From Meandrina meandrites (Eukaryota; Cnidaria; Anthozoa; Scleractinia; Meandrinidae), in NCBI GenBank assembly GCA_963693305.1, contig OY855908.1:33065805-33129804 (forward strand): DNA of 64,000 bases, given 5' to 3'. Below the pieces are notes generated by a model that made no database searches, was not told where the DNA came from, and saw only the letters and a program-made list of their open reading frames with translations. The position numbers were made by a program, and so were the translations under genes. Position 1 is the first letter of the stretch. Each line of letters starts with the position of its first letter. Shown here in pieces: positions 37,886 through 49,830 of this stretch.

Positions 37886-38739
37886 CTGGATAACCTGGCC
37901 AAATGATAATGTTTCAGCAATATCCCGTATTTGATTTTGTTGCCGATTTTTTTCATGCATTTTCTCCAAATAAGAGTTGTTTACATTTCACATCGTTGAA
38001 TTTCAGTCAACACCTCAGTGAGGAATTTACATTAACAAGAAACTGGTATTTTGGTGGGATCGTGAAGGAATGTGCTTTTCGCTCTCATGATTTTTGCCAC
38101 TGACAGAGGACGCACAGTGTCACTAGTTGTAATAATGGAACTTGAAGGGAGGCGCAGCCCACAGCTTCACCAAATTTTTTTTCAAACCAACAACACTTGA
38201 ATGAGAAGATTAGCTGGGTAAATAACAATTAACTTGCAATCGTTGTTTCCCTTGTAGTTAATAAATCGAAAAAAATAGGATCCCTTATTCCTGGTTATGA
38301 TATTTTCGCTTTCTGGATAACCTGGCCAAATGATAATGTTTCAGCAATATCCCGTATTTGATTTTGTTGTCAATTTTTTTCATGCATTTTCTCCAAATAA
38401 GAGTTGTTTACATTTCACATCGTTGAATTTCAGTCAACACCTCAGTGAGGAATTTACATTAACAAGGAACTGGTATTTTGGTGGGATCGTGAAGGAATGT
38501 GCTTTTCGCTCTCATGATTTTTGCCACTGACAGAGGACGCACAGTGTCACTAGTTGTAATAATGGAACTTGAAGGGAGGCGCAGCCCACAGCTTCACCAA
38601 ATTTTTTTTCAAACCAACAACACTTAAATGAGAAGATTAGCTGGGTAAATAACAATTAACTTGCAATCGTTGTTTCCCTTGTTGTTAATAAATCGAAAAA
38701 ATAGGATCCCTTATTCCTGGTTATGATATTTTCGCTTTC
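37886..38739. repeat. 427-bp tandem duplication upstream of gene B
   Basis: Units 37886-38312 and 38313-38739 are almost identical and each carries the same 66-codon ORF (MIMFQQYPVFDF..). Copy 1 of the segmental duplication has one unit, so this arose afterwards. Confidence 0.85.
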
Positions 38740-40369
38740 TTTTATTAAAAAAAATAAGTTAATCTAATTCCCACGAAGAAGGGAAAAGCCCTGGGAACGA
38801 GGTTGTAAAACAAAGTTAATTCTTTTTCTGTAAAAAAAATAAAAATAAAAAATAAAAAAATCAGCCAACTTCCAGGTTGAGAAAGGTCAAGTTATGCGCC
38901 TCTAGGGCGTTTAACATTTGTTGTGAAATAAATACGACAAAACACGGTATTTTTTCATAACACAAAATAATTAAGAATTCGCATGGTCAAATCACCGTAA
39001 AAAAATTAACCAATTTATCCCCAACTAGGAAAAAATAGTTGTTTTTACCGAAAAAACACTCTGCAGCAACATTTTGTTTCCGTTTGTAGCGAGTAGGTTT
39101 AGTCCAAGGCTTGGTAATCATGATAAAATGCTTAGTATTGTTGCTTTATGATGAACAACATTTCGTTCATAGTAAATCAGGTTCAAGTAAACGTCTTGGA
39201 CTGGAAATGAAGTAACATCGCCCGGAGTAGAGTTGCATAACTAAGGCCATGGTTTCAACCAGAAGTTTATGAAACTACTTGGAAACCATAACGGCCCTTC
39301 CTTTTAATTGGTGGTTTTCATTTGAACTCCAAAGGGTTTTAGTTTAAAACTGCTAATCCTACTAAGCTGTTCTTTTCACATATTCTGGACATGTTTCTCA
39401 CTTTCTTTTCGTGCTGATTTGGGAAAACTGTTATGCCGATCTGATTGCCGACTGACGATCAGTTCAGCCTGAAATATGGCATAAAAGTCCAGTTTTCTTC
39501 TACAGTTAAGTATCGTTGCAGAGTTAAGTGCAGAATAGGAGTTGAAACTCGGAATTATTTGATAATATATTTATTGGCAAAAGAGCCTAGCGAATATGAC
39601 CGGAAAAGCCCAAAATGTACCTCTCGTGTTACAGTCAATCATTTTCTAGGCTACTGGGGGTGAAAAACTAGGCTTTCTGTTAACGAGATCAACGAAAAGT
39701 CACCTCGGTCTCTTTGACCGTGTGCGTTACGGTCTGATTAGGCTTAAAAACCCCCAAAAAAGATAAACAGCGCGAGAGGGATAATAAGTCAAAGTTTTTA
39801 TATAGCATGCTTCGGGAAAAGTGTATATGGCGTTTTTTGCTCAAAGCAGTGAAAATAGCGTTAAACACGTTTTTAAAACTTCAGACATTATTAGATAGGG
39901 ATTTTCTTTGTCTAGTCTAAGTAGGGTTGCAAACTGCAGCTGAGCATTGTCTGAAACGGCACGCCCCCAACAAAGTACTCCACACCAGGATTAAATAACG
40001 AACCCAACCGATGAGCTTCTTTTTTCTTAATATGAAACAAACAAACAAACAAACAAACCCGGCAAAGGCTTCATTAACGTATCAAACTTTGCCTATTGTT
40101 ATGGTTAGGATTGTTTTACACAATGAAGCCTTTGTTATCCGTCCGCAGGGATTTTTCTACTCGGTGTCGCGAAATTAGATTCGGGTCAAGTCGGATTCAG
40201 TCGGCAAATTTACACTGATGACATTTTGGTTTCTCACGGGAGCCTACAAAGGATAAATGTCGTTCCCTGAGCAGTATTTCTTGCTGACGTTCCTCTTGGT
40301 TAGGCTGACCCCTGATCGTGAGCCAGCAAAAGTAAAAGATAAAACACGACGAAGGTTTCACGAGGTTTT

Positions 40370-42560
40370 ATGTTCAAAGCGTCTGCACGCATTCAGTTCG
40401 CAAGTTTGAATAAAACGTGAAGCGAGGTCCGTGTTGAAAGCGTCGTGCGGTTCGAATGTTCACAAGTTTGAATAAAAAGTTAAGCGAGGACAGCGACGTT
40501 TCATGTTCAAAGCATCTATTCACGTCTTCACAAGTTTGAATAAAAAGTTAAACACGGTTTTATGTTCAAAGCGTCTGCTCGCATTTTCACAAGTTTGAAT
40601 AAAACGTTAAGCGAGGTTCGTGTTCAAAGCGTCGTGCGGTTCGAATGTTCACAAGTTTGAATAAAAAGTTAAGCGAGGACAGCGACGTTTCATGTTCAAA
40701 GCATCTATTCACGTCTTCACAAGTTTGAATAAAAAGTTAAACACGGTTTTATGTTCAAAGCGTCTGCTCGCATTTTCACAAGTTTGAATAAAACGTTAAG
40801 CGAGGTTCGTGTTCAAAGCGTCGTGCGGTTCGAATGTTCACAAGTTTGAATAAAAAGTTAAGCGAGGACAGCGACGTTTCATGTTCAAAGCATCTATTCA
40901 CGTCTTCACAAGTTTGAATAAAAAGTTAAACACGGTTTTATGTTCAAAGCGTCTGCTCGCATTTTCACAAGTTTGAATAAAACGTTAAGCGAGGTTCGTG
41001 TTCAAAGCGTCGTGCGGTTCGAATGTTCACAAGTTTGAATAAAAAGTTAAGCGAGGACAGCGACGTTTCATGTTCAAAGCATCTATTCACGTCTTCACAA
41101 GTTTGAATAAAAAGTTAAACACGGTTTTATGTTCAAAGCGTCTGCTCGCATTTTCACAAGTTTGAATAAAACGTTAAGCGAGGTTCGTGTTCAAAGCGTC
41201 GTGCGGTTCGAATGTTCACAAGTTTGAATAAAAAGTTAAGCGAGGACAGCGACGTTTCATGTTCAAAGCATCTATTCACGTCTTCACAAGTTTGAATAAA
41301 AAGTTAAACACGGTTTTATGTTCAAAGCGTCTGCTCGCATTTTCACAAGTTTGAATAAAACGTTAAGCGAGGTTCGTGTTCAAAGCGTCGTGCGGTTCGA
41401 ATGTTCACAAGTTTGAATAAAAAGTTAAGCGAGGACAGCGACGTTTCATGTTCAAAGCATCTATTCACGTCTTCACAAGTTTAAATAAAAAGTTAAACAC
41501 GGTTTTATGTTCAAAGCGTCTGCTCGCATTTTCACAAGTTTGAATAAAACGTTAAGCGAGGTTTGTGTTCAAAGCGTCGTGCGGTTCGAATGTTCACAAG
41601 TTTGAATAAAAAGTTAAGCGAGGACAGCGACGTTTCATGTTCAAAGCATCTATTCACGTCTTCACAAGTTTGAATAAAAAGTTAAACACGGTTTTATGTT
41701 CAAAGCGTCTGCTTGCATTTTCACAAGTTTGAATAAAACGTTAAGCGAGGTTCGTGTTCAAAGCGTCGTGCGGTTCGAATGTTCACAAGTTTGAATAAAA
41801 AGTTAAGCGAGGACAGCGACGTTTCATGTTCAAAGCATCTATTCACGTCTTCACAAGTTTGAATAAAAAGTTAAACACGGTTTTATGTTCAAAGCGTCTG
41901 CTTGCATTTTCACAAGTTTGAATAAAACGTTAAGCGAGGTTCGTGTTCAAAGCGTCGTGCGGTTCGAATGTTCACAAGTTTGAATAAAAAGTTAAGCGAG
42001 GACAGCGACGTTTCATGTTCAAAGCATCTATTCACGTCTTCACAAGTTTGATTAAAAAGTTAAACACGGTTTTATGTTCAAAGCGTCTGCTCGCATTTTC
42101 ACAAGTTTGAATAAAACGTTAAGCGAGGTTCGTGTTCAAAGCGTCGTGCGGTTCAAATGTTCACAAGTTTGAATAAAAAGTTAAGCGAGGACAGCGACGT
42201 TTCATGTCCAAAGCATTTATTCACGTCTTCACAAGTTTGAATAAAAAGTTAAACACGGTTTTATGTTCAAAGCGTCTGCTCGCATTCAGTTCACAATTTA
42301 TGACCGAAAGGATAATTGCAAAATAACGCGCGAATTTTAAACGACTTAACTGGAACTAGTTAAATAACTTCCAAGTTCGATTGCGAAAGCGTCGGTTCGC
42401 ATCTTCACAAGTTTGACTCAAAAGTTAAGCGTGGCTCATGTTCAAAGCGTCGTGCGGTTTGAATGTTTACAAGTTTAAGTAAAAAGTTAAGCGAGGTTTT
42501 GTGTTCAACGCTTCGTTTTGTATCTTCATAAATATGAATAAAAAGTTAAACGATGTGTTG
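40370..42560. repeat. Higher-order minisatellite: 189-bp unit of three ~63-bp subunits
   Basis: TCATGTTCAAAGCATCTATT recurs at 40501, 40690, 40879, 41068, 41257, 41446, 41635, 41824, 42013 and (variant) 42202, an exact 189-bp spacing. Each unit has three subunits sharing GTTCAAAGC..TC..TTCACAAGTTTGAATAAAA.GTTAA.C. Units differ by only a few bases; degenerate subunits flank the array at both ends. Confidence 0.95.
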
Positions 42561-42598
42561 GAAGGGATTTAGGCGGCGGTTGATAATTTATGACCGTA

Positions 42599-43149
42599 AA
42601 GATAATTGCAAAATAACGCGCGAATTTTAAACGACTTAACTGGAACTAGTTAAATAACTTCCAAGTTCGATTGCAAAAGCACTATTGTGGCCAGAAAAAA
42701 GATCGCATAACTTATATAAGTTGTATTTAGCTCAGGAGAGTGAATTCAGGAAGAAGCTGCGGTTGTTATGGCTCACAAACGTTCCGAAAGTTTTGATCAG
42801 CATTCAGTGTTCTTTTATGGGAACTATATCGCGTAACTTTTCACTTCCTTACTGTCAAGACATCGCTCTTCTTGTCACAAACTTCCCCACCCCACTCCCC
42901 AGCTATAGATGTGTCCAACAATCTACAACAATCATTGCCGCACCCTCCCCCGCAAAGGCTGGGTTTTTAACACTTATCGCTTCCGAAGATTTTTGAATTT
43001 CGCGCTCGGTGAGCTAGTTACGCGTCGATGATTCCTAACCTTTGTCTTACAAACAATAGCAGCCCTTTCCTTCAAACAATAGGAGATGCCATAAAAGGAG
43101 TAAGACTGATAAAAGTCAAGCCGACAATCCTAACCAAAAGCTTGATACG
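42599..43149. other. Right non-array part of the insertion
   Basis: Includes the second 95-bp repeat and a 103-codon plus-strand ORF (42685-42996) with no recognised domain. Confidence 0.4.
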
Positions 43150-43269
43150 AGCTTGGTGACATATTATGTATGAAATAGTGAGGAGAAAATAGCAACTGAT
43201 CAGTCCCAGAACTCAATGGTTTACGCATTTCTATAATAAATAAAAACATATTATACTGTTTTATAGACA

Positions 43270-43275
43270 TTTATT
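43270..43275 (-). terminator. AATAAA polyadenylation signal, gene D
   Basis: AATAAA just past the D stop codon, matching gene C. Confidence 0.55.
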
Positions 43276-43284
43276 TCCTTAATA

Positions 43285-45154
43285 TCAGCTCGTTATACTA
43301 TCGATCCATTGCCTCAAGTAGCGGACCCTTGCATAGACGCCATATCTTCCCGGGGAGGCACAGCCACTTCCCCACGATACAACACCCTCGTGGAAGAACT
43401 TTCCGTTGGACTCACAAACCAAGGGACCACCGGAATCCCCCTGGCATGAATCTTTGCCTCCTTGTCTGAGTCCAGCGCAGACCATGGAGTCGTGGATTGA
43501 TGAGCCATACGCCTGTTTGCAACTAGCCTGGGCGACAATTGGCACGTCAACTTGCATGAGTTTCTTAGCTAGAGAGCCACCTGAGGACAATGTGCCATAT
43601 CCTGACAATAGAATGAAAGAGATCTTAAAATGCGATTTAACAATTGGTTCATGCTTTAGCGTGCACCCGGGAAGTTTGGTGAGCGCGAAAGAAGCGTAAG
43701 AGTTGCTCGAAGTGATGGCCGAGACCAACCCTAGCGTCTTGAGTGCTCTTCAAACTTCCCGTGTGCACCATAACTCGATAGTGCACAGCTAAAAGCATAA
43801 CATTGCCGGTGGAAAACCGGCGCGAGCAAAAAATGGCGAAGCGATTTGCTAATGCCATCACCGTGCCTTATTGGATTATAGTAAACGCTTACGTATTCTG
43901 AATTTAATTGCGCGACTGTGCTTGCTAATTTTGTTATAAAAATGCACGCTATTTGGTGACATAAGGCTTCCGCTAGTAGATTTATTGATTCATTCATTCA
44001 TAGGGCATATCATTACCTGTAACCCAACACATCTTGCCATCTGATACTTCTCCTGACCACTTGATCCAGGCAGGCAAGCCAGGTTAACAGCTCTGTTGAT
44101 TTGAGCGGGCTTGCGCAGTTTCAAAAGGGCAATATCGTGTGCCATGCCTGTGGGTCGTTTGTAGCTATGGTGAGAGATGATTCTCTCGATCTGGAAATCC
44201 TGTTCTGTTCCTTCTGTGCCGCTGCGATAATGAGCTCCAAGTCTGAAAAATTAGTTGTAACATTCGTTGAGTAAATGTATCATCTTTCTTTTTTATGTAA
44301 CTCCCTTTAATTTTTTCGTAAATCATAATTACTTCTCGTAACAGTATTTATATTGCGACAGGAATATATAGCGGCACTTAATCCAATTAAAATATCTATA
44401 TATCTACGAAAGAAGTAAGTTTTGCGAAGGTGGTTCTTTTTACCTCTGCTGCTGTACATAATGGAGTAATTAATTCTTAATCTGCCTCCCTGAGAATTAA
44501 GATCTTCTTACCTTACGCGAATGCTCGAGGGAGATTTACCCGGGACGCAGTGAGCTGCAGTGACAACCCATTGTGGATGAACTAAAGTTCCTCCGCAAAA
44601 TACGAAACCGGAAGTTGTCCTGATTTGAGCCTGCCACGGCCAAGCTCCTTTAGGGGCCTCGGTGCCACCAACAATTCGTGTACTAGGTTTATATCCGCAT
44701 TCTCCAGATCCACCACTCCCACCACCGTCACCCCCGCCGCCATTGCCACCATCGCCACCATTGCCGCCATTGCCGCCATTGCCGCCATTGCCGCCATTGC
44801 CGCCACCGCCGTTGTCGCAATAATTACAAGTCTTCTTGCAAATTTTCTTCATGTAATCTACCCAATGTTCAACTTGGCAGTAACTCTTATATTCATCGCA
44901 GTTTACCGTCCTGTCTTCACAACCTACAGTGATAAAAAGAATCGTTATAATGGCAGTGAAGTGAATGAATATGTTCTTTTCTAAAAGCACTTTTCTAGTA
45001 TGGTTACAAAAGAAACAGTTTTTTTTTGCGGTTTTCATTGAGGAACTTTAGGTCCACGTTTGGGTTTTAATTTTCATAAAAGACAGTTACCATATGTGAA
45101 ACACGCCACTGCCAAAACGGCAATGCCCAGAACGTAGAGAATCATCGACTTCAT
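43285..45154 (-). pseudogene. ShKT-domain serine protease D, frameshifted in exon 3
   Basis: Same four exons as C: 45091-45154 (signal peptide [21 protein letters not shown]), 44512-44923 (ShKT, linker, IVGG, His), 44017-44242 (Asp) and 43285-43601 (Ser). Exon 3 is 226 bp instead of the 221 bp in B, C and E, owing to a 5-bp insertion (TGACC on the plus strand near 44054-44058). This shifts the frame after ACLPGSSG, destroys the CWVTG end and brings a stop about ten codons into exon 4, before the active-site Ser. Exon 4 itself still encodes GDSGGP intact, so the damage is recent. The linker carries three more GGN triplets than C. All splice sites and the AATAAA remain. Confidence 0.85.
43639..43960. 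mobile_element. Diverged MITE in intron 3 of protease D
   Basis: Orthologous to 17685-18015 in gene C. Confidence 0.55.
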
Positions 45155-45230
45155 GGCTATCAGCAATATCTGCAATAAACTGAAAATACGTTGTGAGGTA
45201 AGTCTTTGCTTGATCTCCTTAAATCCCGAA

Positions 45231-46342
45231 CACATCTAGTTTTCAATTCGGCCTGAACAAGCACAGAAGGCAGAATCCGTGCATGCATAGACATCAGCAT
45301 GTCAGGGGATGATTTAAGGAGATGAAATTTTTGGAACCTGTATAAATAACTGCGATAAAATGACCTACGTAGTCAAACACAAGGGACATATTTTCCATGT
45401 TTTATGGAACACAAGTCAGACACCTGGATGATCTGGGTAAACTTTAACGGATATTAAACGTACACATGCCTTACTTTCAGTGATTAACAATGATGATGAC
45501 TTTATTTATCTATTTTAATTTTTTTTTGTCATTTGTCGGTATTTCCTTTAGGTTAATTTACGATACGGCTAAATTTCGTTTGGTAAATAATTAATTTGGC
45601 AGCTCTGCAACTTCTCGGATTTTGAGGTTAAAAGGCAATGTCATTCCGTTGAAAAGGATATAAGGATGTATGTTCAGTTCGTTGGCTAGTTATGTTATCA
45701 ATATTGCATGGAACCTGATGAAAAAACAACGATATTTCAATATACAGTCAACATAAAAGATTTGTGTATACAGGAATACAGTTGTGCAAAAGAACCATCA
45801 AATTAAAAGTGTACGCTACATTGTCCAATTAAGGTAGAAAGGGTAATACTAGAAAACGCGGGCAGCACGCTTTGAATTCTCAGAATACTTTCTAGTAAGA
45901 TAACGTGAGAAGCAGTTTGAACGTTCCTTTCATTTCCACCAACATGTGATAAACTTTTTTTTGGTATTTTTAAAAACAGTTTTCCATAGATTTTTGCGTG
46001 ATGACAAGAATATGTTTGTGGAACGTTCGAAGCTTAGTAACCAGGTATTAGATCGTCTGACTCATTAATATTTATATTTTCGATTATCCGGACTCAGATT
46101 TTCCGTGCTATTAAGTCCGGTTCCCACAAGTCCGGATAACCGAGGTTTGAAACATCATAAGCAAATTTACTTAGGTGGAATATAGCGTTTACTTGGTTGA
46201 AAGTTCTTCTTTTTAGCACTTTCATTTTTGTGATTTGTTGTATTTGGTTGAAAAGCGGATCTCAAGTGAACGCTCAAGATATTCCTGGGGCGAATTGTTG
46301 TGACCCGGATGTTTGAAAAATATATACTTTTTCTCCAATTTT
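45231..46342. other. Spacer between gene D and the E flank, nothing recognised
   Basis: AT-rich and lacking a counterpart in copy 1; no coding signal. Confidence 0.5.
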
Positions 46343-46747
46343 TTATATAGTGGAATCAACTGGCAAGAGGTTCTCGTTTGTTGTTATTTTTGCCAGAATA
46401 TAAAAAAGCTTAAAGTATATTAGGAACAAATCATGGTCAGCGGGTATCTCGACAAATCAAATCAACAAGATCTCGTTCATGTCATGGATATCACTGAGTA
46501 TAACTTCTAAAAGAGACGCTCAGGTCGATACCACTCTTTAGTTTCATGCGATATCTTGGTCATTTTTGCTATTATTTGGATCATACAGGCCGAGTTCAAT
46601 TTATCCTTACTAGCTTCTATAAAATTATCTAGTATTTTCAGTGGTAGAAATTCCATTGGCTGCCATTACAAGGAGAACGAAGTACAGATATTGCGTTCAC
46701 TCTCCAATAATAAAGTGCACAGACCGTGGGTTCGTTTTTCAATGTAC

Positions 46748-46753
46748 TTTATT
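46748..46753 (-). terminator. AATAAA polyadenylation signal, gene E
   Basis: AATAAA 24 nt past the TAA stop. Confidence 0.6.
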
Positions 46754-46776
46754 TTCTCAGACAGGTCAAATGCTAC

Positions 46777-49700
46777 TTAATAGGCGTTCATGGTACTATC
46801 AATCCATTGCCTCAAGTAACGGACCCTTGCGTAGACGCCATATTTTCCTGGAGAGGCACATCCGTATCCCCACGATACAACACCCTCAAGGAAGAACCTT
46901 CCGTTGTCTTCACACGCCAGTGGACCGCCTGAATCTCCCTGGCACGAGTCCTTGCCCCCTTGATCCAGTCCAGCACAGACCATGGAGTCGTGAATCTTTG
47001 AGCCATAGGCCTGTTTACATTTGGCATCCGAGACAATTGGGACAGAGACCTGCATGAGGACGTTCGGTGATGAACCGCCTGAGGAAAGTTTTCCAAAGCC
47101 TAAAAAGTAATAACACGCAAGCGCAGCTGATTAAGGGTTGTACATAATAGTAAAAGCTAACAAACATTTCGGCATCCAACATTACGGATTACAGTAACTC
47201 CATCTACACATAACTATAAAAAAATAGCCCAATACAACACGATAAATTTGACCCGATCAGGTCGAAACAGCTGTCCAGAGTTTGCATTTTTGACTTTCAG
47301 TTTGGAGTCTATCATGTCGTTGTCCCGTTAAGGTTTTTCATTTCTACGTAGTGTCAGCCTTGCAGTTTATTTTCTTTGTATCTTATTTTTGGCTGATCAG
47401 AGCTGTCAGTAGCTCCAACGTACACCAGCAGCATTTTCGTCCGCGGTCCCCCGCTTTCAGTTGTCAAAGGTACAGTCCATTTCCAAAGGATATCCCGTAA
47501 AGGAAAGCACAAGATGCTTGAAAGAGAATATTTAAATAAATGCGAAGAGTTCTTTCTTTTATTGAATACTGTCTGAAGCCAATTTTCTGCGGGTGTTTTT
47601 TTTAATTTTCTCGTCAGAAAAAAAATTATTTTATAATTTCCATCTCCTCCTTTAATGCCGTAATTATTTCAATATTGTTTGAAAATGGAAAGTATAAACA
47701 TCGTACTCTTTCTGTAACATAATTGATCGGAATAACTCGTGTTCTTGCACAAAATTCATGTTCAAGTACATTGAAAATGGATTAATATACAGGGGTTAGT
47801 AAACTCCGCCAATTTCTTTTTCGAATTATGCCCCCTCCAAAAAAAAATGAACTTCTCTTCTGTTAAATATAACATCAAAACCGAACAGTACCCGCTTTCC
47901 GAATAGCTGTACAAGGTTTAGGAATCCAGGTGCCGATGATTTGCGACAAATCACAAGTCTTTGCATCGATTATCATTTGAGAATCCATATCTGATTGGAG
48001 TCTTAGTATCAAGCATACAAAGTGTTTTCAAAAATGTGCGTTTCTTCACCTGTAACCCAGCAATTCTTGCCATCTGCAACTTTTCCACTTGACCCAGGCA
48101 AACAAGCCAGGTTGACAGCTCTGTTAATTTGAGCGGGCTTGCGCAGTTTCAACATGGCGATATCGTGAGCGTAACCATAAGGTTGTTTGTAACTCTGGTG
48201 AGAGATACTTCTTTCAACCTCCATGTCCTGTTCTGTTCCTACGTTGCTTGTGCGAAAATGGGCTCCAAGTCTGCAAGACAAGATATTTTATCCTGATAAG
48301 ATTTTCTTTGCATTACAGCTGCGAATGTTTTGGCGTGCTTAATGCTTTTGAAAATACAAACTTTCTACTAGTAGGTTCGACGGAATCCTTGCGATTCTTA
48401 CCCGTTTCCTAGACAATCACTTTGCCGGTTAATTTCCCTCATCAACTTTAAATCAGGTAGGGGAAGGAGTGGGGAAACGAATCCGATTTTAAATAGGGTG
48501 ATAGTCATACTCTATTAACGAATTGACGCCTGTGCCGGCCAAAACTGGCCGTGCGAACCGTTGTTGTTTGTTTCATTTCTGACGTTATCGCCTTTGCTCG
48601 AGGTCTTTCCATAATTCCACAAGCAGAATAAATTGTTTAATACGTACGAATTGCGAGTGAAAAACTCACAGATAGGATTTACTTCTTCTACTCTTGGCAA
48701 ATTCCACAGCCGGGAATATTTTGTAATTTACTCTTTCTTGGGAATTTTTTTAACTGAAATCAAGTCAAGTAAAAGGCTAACAATTGCTAAAGATGAAACA
48801 AGATAAAAAGGAGGGAAAAGCAAATAAGCGAACAAGAAAAACAACGGAAAGTCGAAAGAGATAGGTCACTTTTTTGCCTAAATCTCGCCATGCCGGAAAA
48901 ACAAATATAAAACGCGATGCTAGTGTAAAGCCAGGCACAGTACCATGCTGTAAATTTCGCTTTGATTAGTTTGGATCTAATTTAGCTTCCAACTGGGCAG
49001 CAAATGTTGAAATATTTTAAACAATGCGTTTTCCCGACAACTCACGGCGTAAATGGGCCAAGGCCATGACTCTCTGGTTTTGTATGTTAGGTACTGCTTA
49101 GGGTATCTTAAAATGGCCACCGTAAGAAACATATTGATACCTTTTTAGGGTATCGAGCATGCTTTATAAATGGTGCCACCTTGTTTTTTTTTGTTTTTTT
49201 TTTTGATTCAGGTCACGCTCATCACACAAGATTCGATACCTTTTAGAAGTTTAGCTTTTCTCAAACATTTCTGACGAGAATCTTCGTGACTTCTTTTTGA
49301 GACGATTGAGAGAGACGTGTTAGAACACGAGTAATTGATCGACTCAACTTCTAATTAATAACCACCTTAAGGGTTTCTTAGACCTTTAAGGATGTTTTAC
49401 GTTACCTGGACATTTAATTAAGCGGAACAGACGCGAGACAATATTTGGTTGCTGGAGATTCAATATTTTTACTTGTGTTTCTAGGTGCCTACTCACCTTA
49501 CTCGAATGCTCGAAGCAGATTCACCGGAGACGCAGTGAGCTGCAGTGACTATCCATTGGGGATGGATCAAAGTTCCTCCGCAGAAAGGGAAACCGGTTGT
49601 TGTCCTGATTTGGGCTTGCCACGGCCAAGCTCCTTTGGGAGCCTCAGTACCACCAACAATTCGTGTACTGGGTTTGTATCCGCATTGTCCTGATCCACCG

Positions 49701-49830
49701 TTGCCACCGTTGCCTCCACCGCAAAGATTACAGCTCTTCTGACAGTTATTTTTCATGAATGCTTTGTATTTACCTTTGCAAAATCCCACTCCAGCCCAGT
49801 ATGAGCAGTGTTGGTGGTTGTCTGCACAAC
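46777..49830 (-). CDS. Protease E, ShKT-trypsin exons taken alone
   Basis: These three exons (49497-49830, 48050-48270, 46777-47099) are supported independently of the chimera model by homology to B and C, with all splice junctions and the catalytic triad intact. The ShKT reads C-X6-C-X8-C-X11-C-X3-C-X2-C. The Gly linker is the shortest of the family. The reading frame upstream needs an exon ending in phase 1. Confidence 0.88.

Larger units (their letters stand above)
40078..43149. mobile_element. 3.07-kb insertion with CGTATCAA termini, carrying a minisatellite
   Basis: The other duplication copy reads GGCTTCATTAAGCTTGGTG without interruption at 17187-17205; here the same sequence is split by 3072 bp. 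The insert starts CGTATCAAAC and ends in the inverted GCTTGATACG, with a subterminal GGTTAGGATTG also inverted at both ends (near 40100-40110 and 43126). Inside are the 189-bp array, two 95-bp direct repeats (TAATTGCAAAATAACGCGCG at 42313 and 42602) and no transposase. This is a non-autonomous DNA element by structure; only one extra A at the junction hints at a target duplication. Confidence 0.75.
35821..46731. repeat. Segmental duplication, copy 2
   Basis: Partner of 5829-22755. Contains exons 1-2 of B, all of D and the 3' flank of E, plus the 3.07-kb insertion. Since only copy 2 is continuous with complete genes B and E at its borders, copy 2 is likely the ancestral location. Confidence 0.8.

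Noticed and set aside
40370..42560. CRISPR-like array
   Set aside because: No unique spacers: the whole 189-bp unit repeats, and the genome is eukaryotic.
49497..49830. Channel-blocking Lys-Tyr dyad in the ShKT domain of E
   Set aside because: A Lys-Tyr pair is present between Cys 3 and 4, but its spacing from the cysteines differs from channel-blocking peptides, and the domain is fused to a protease; no toxin function claimed.
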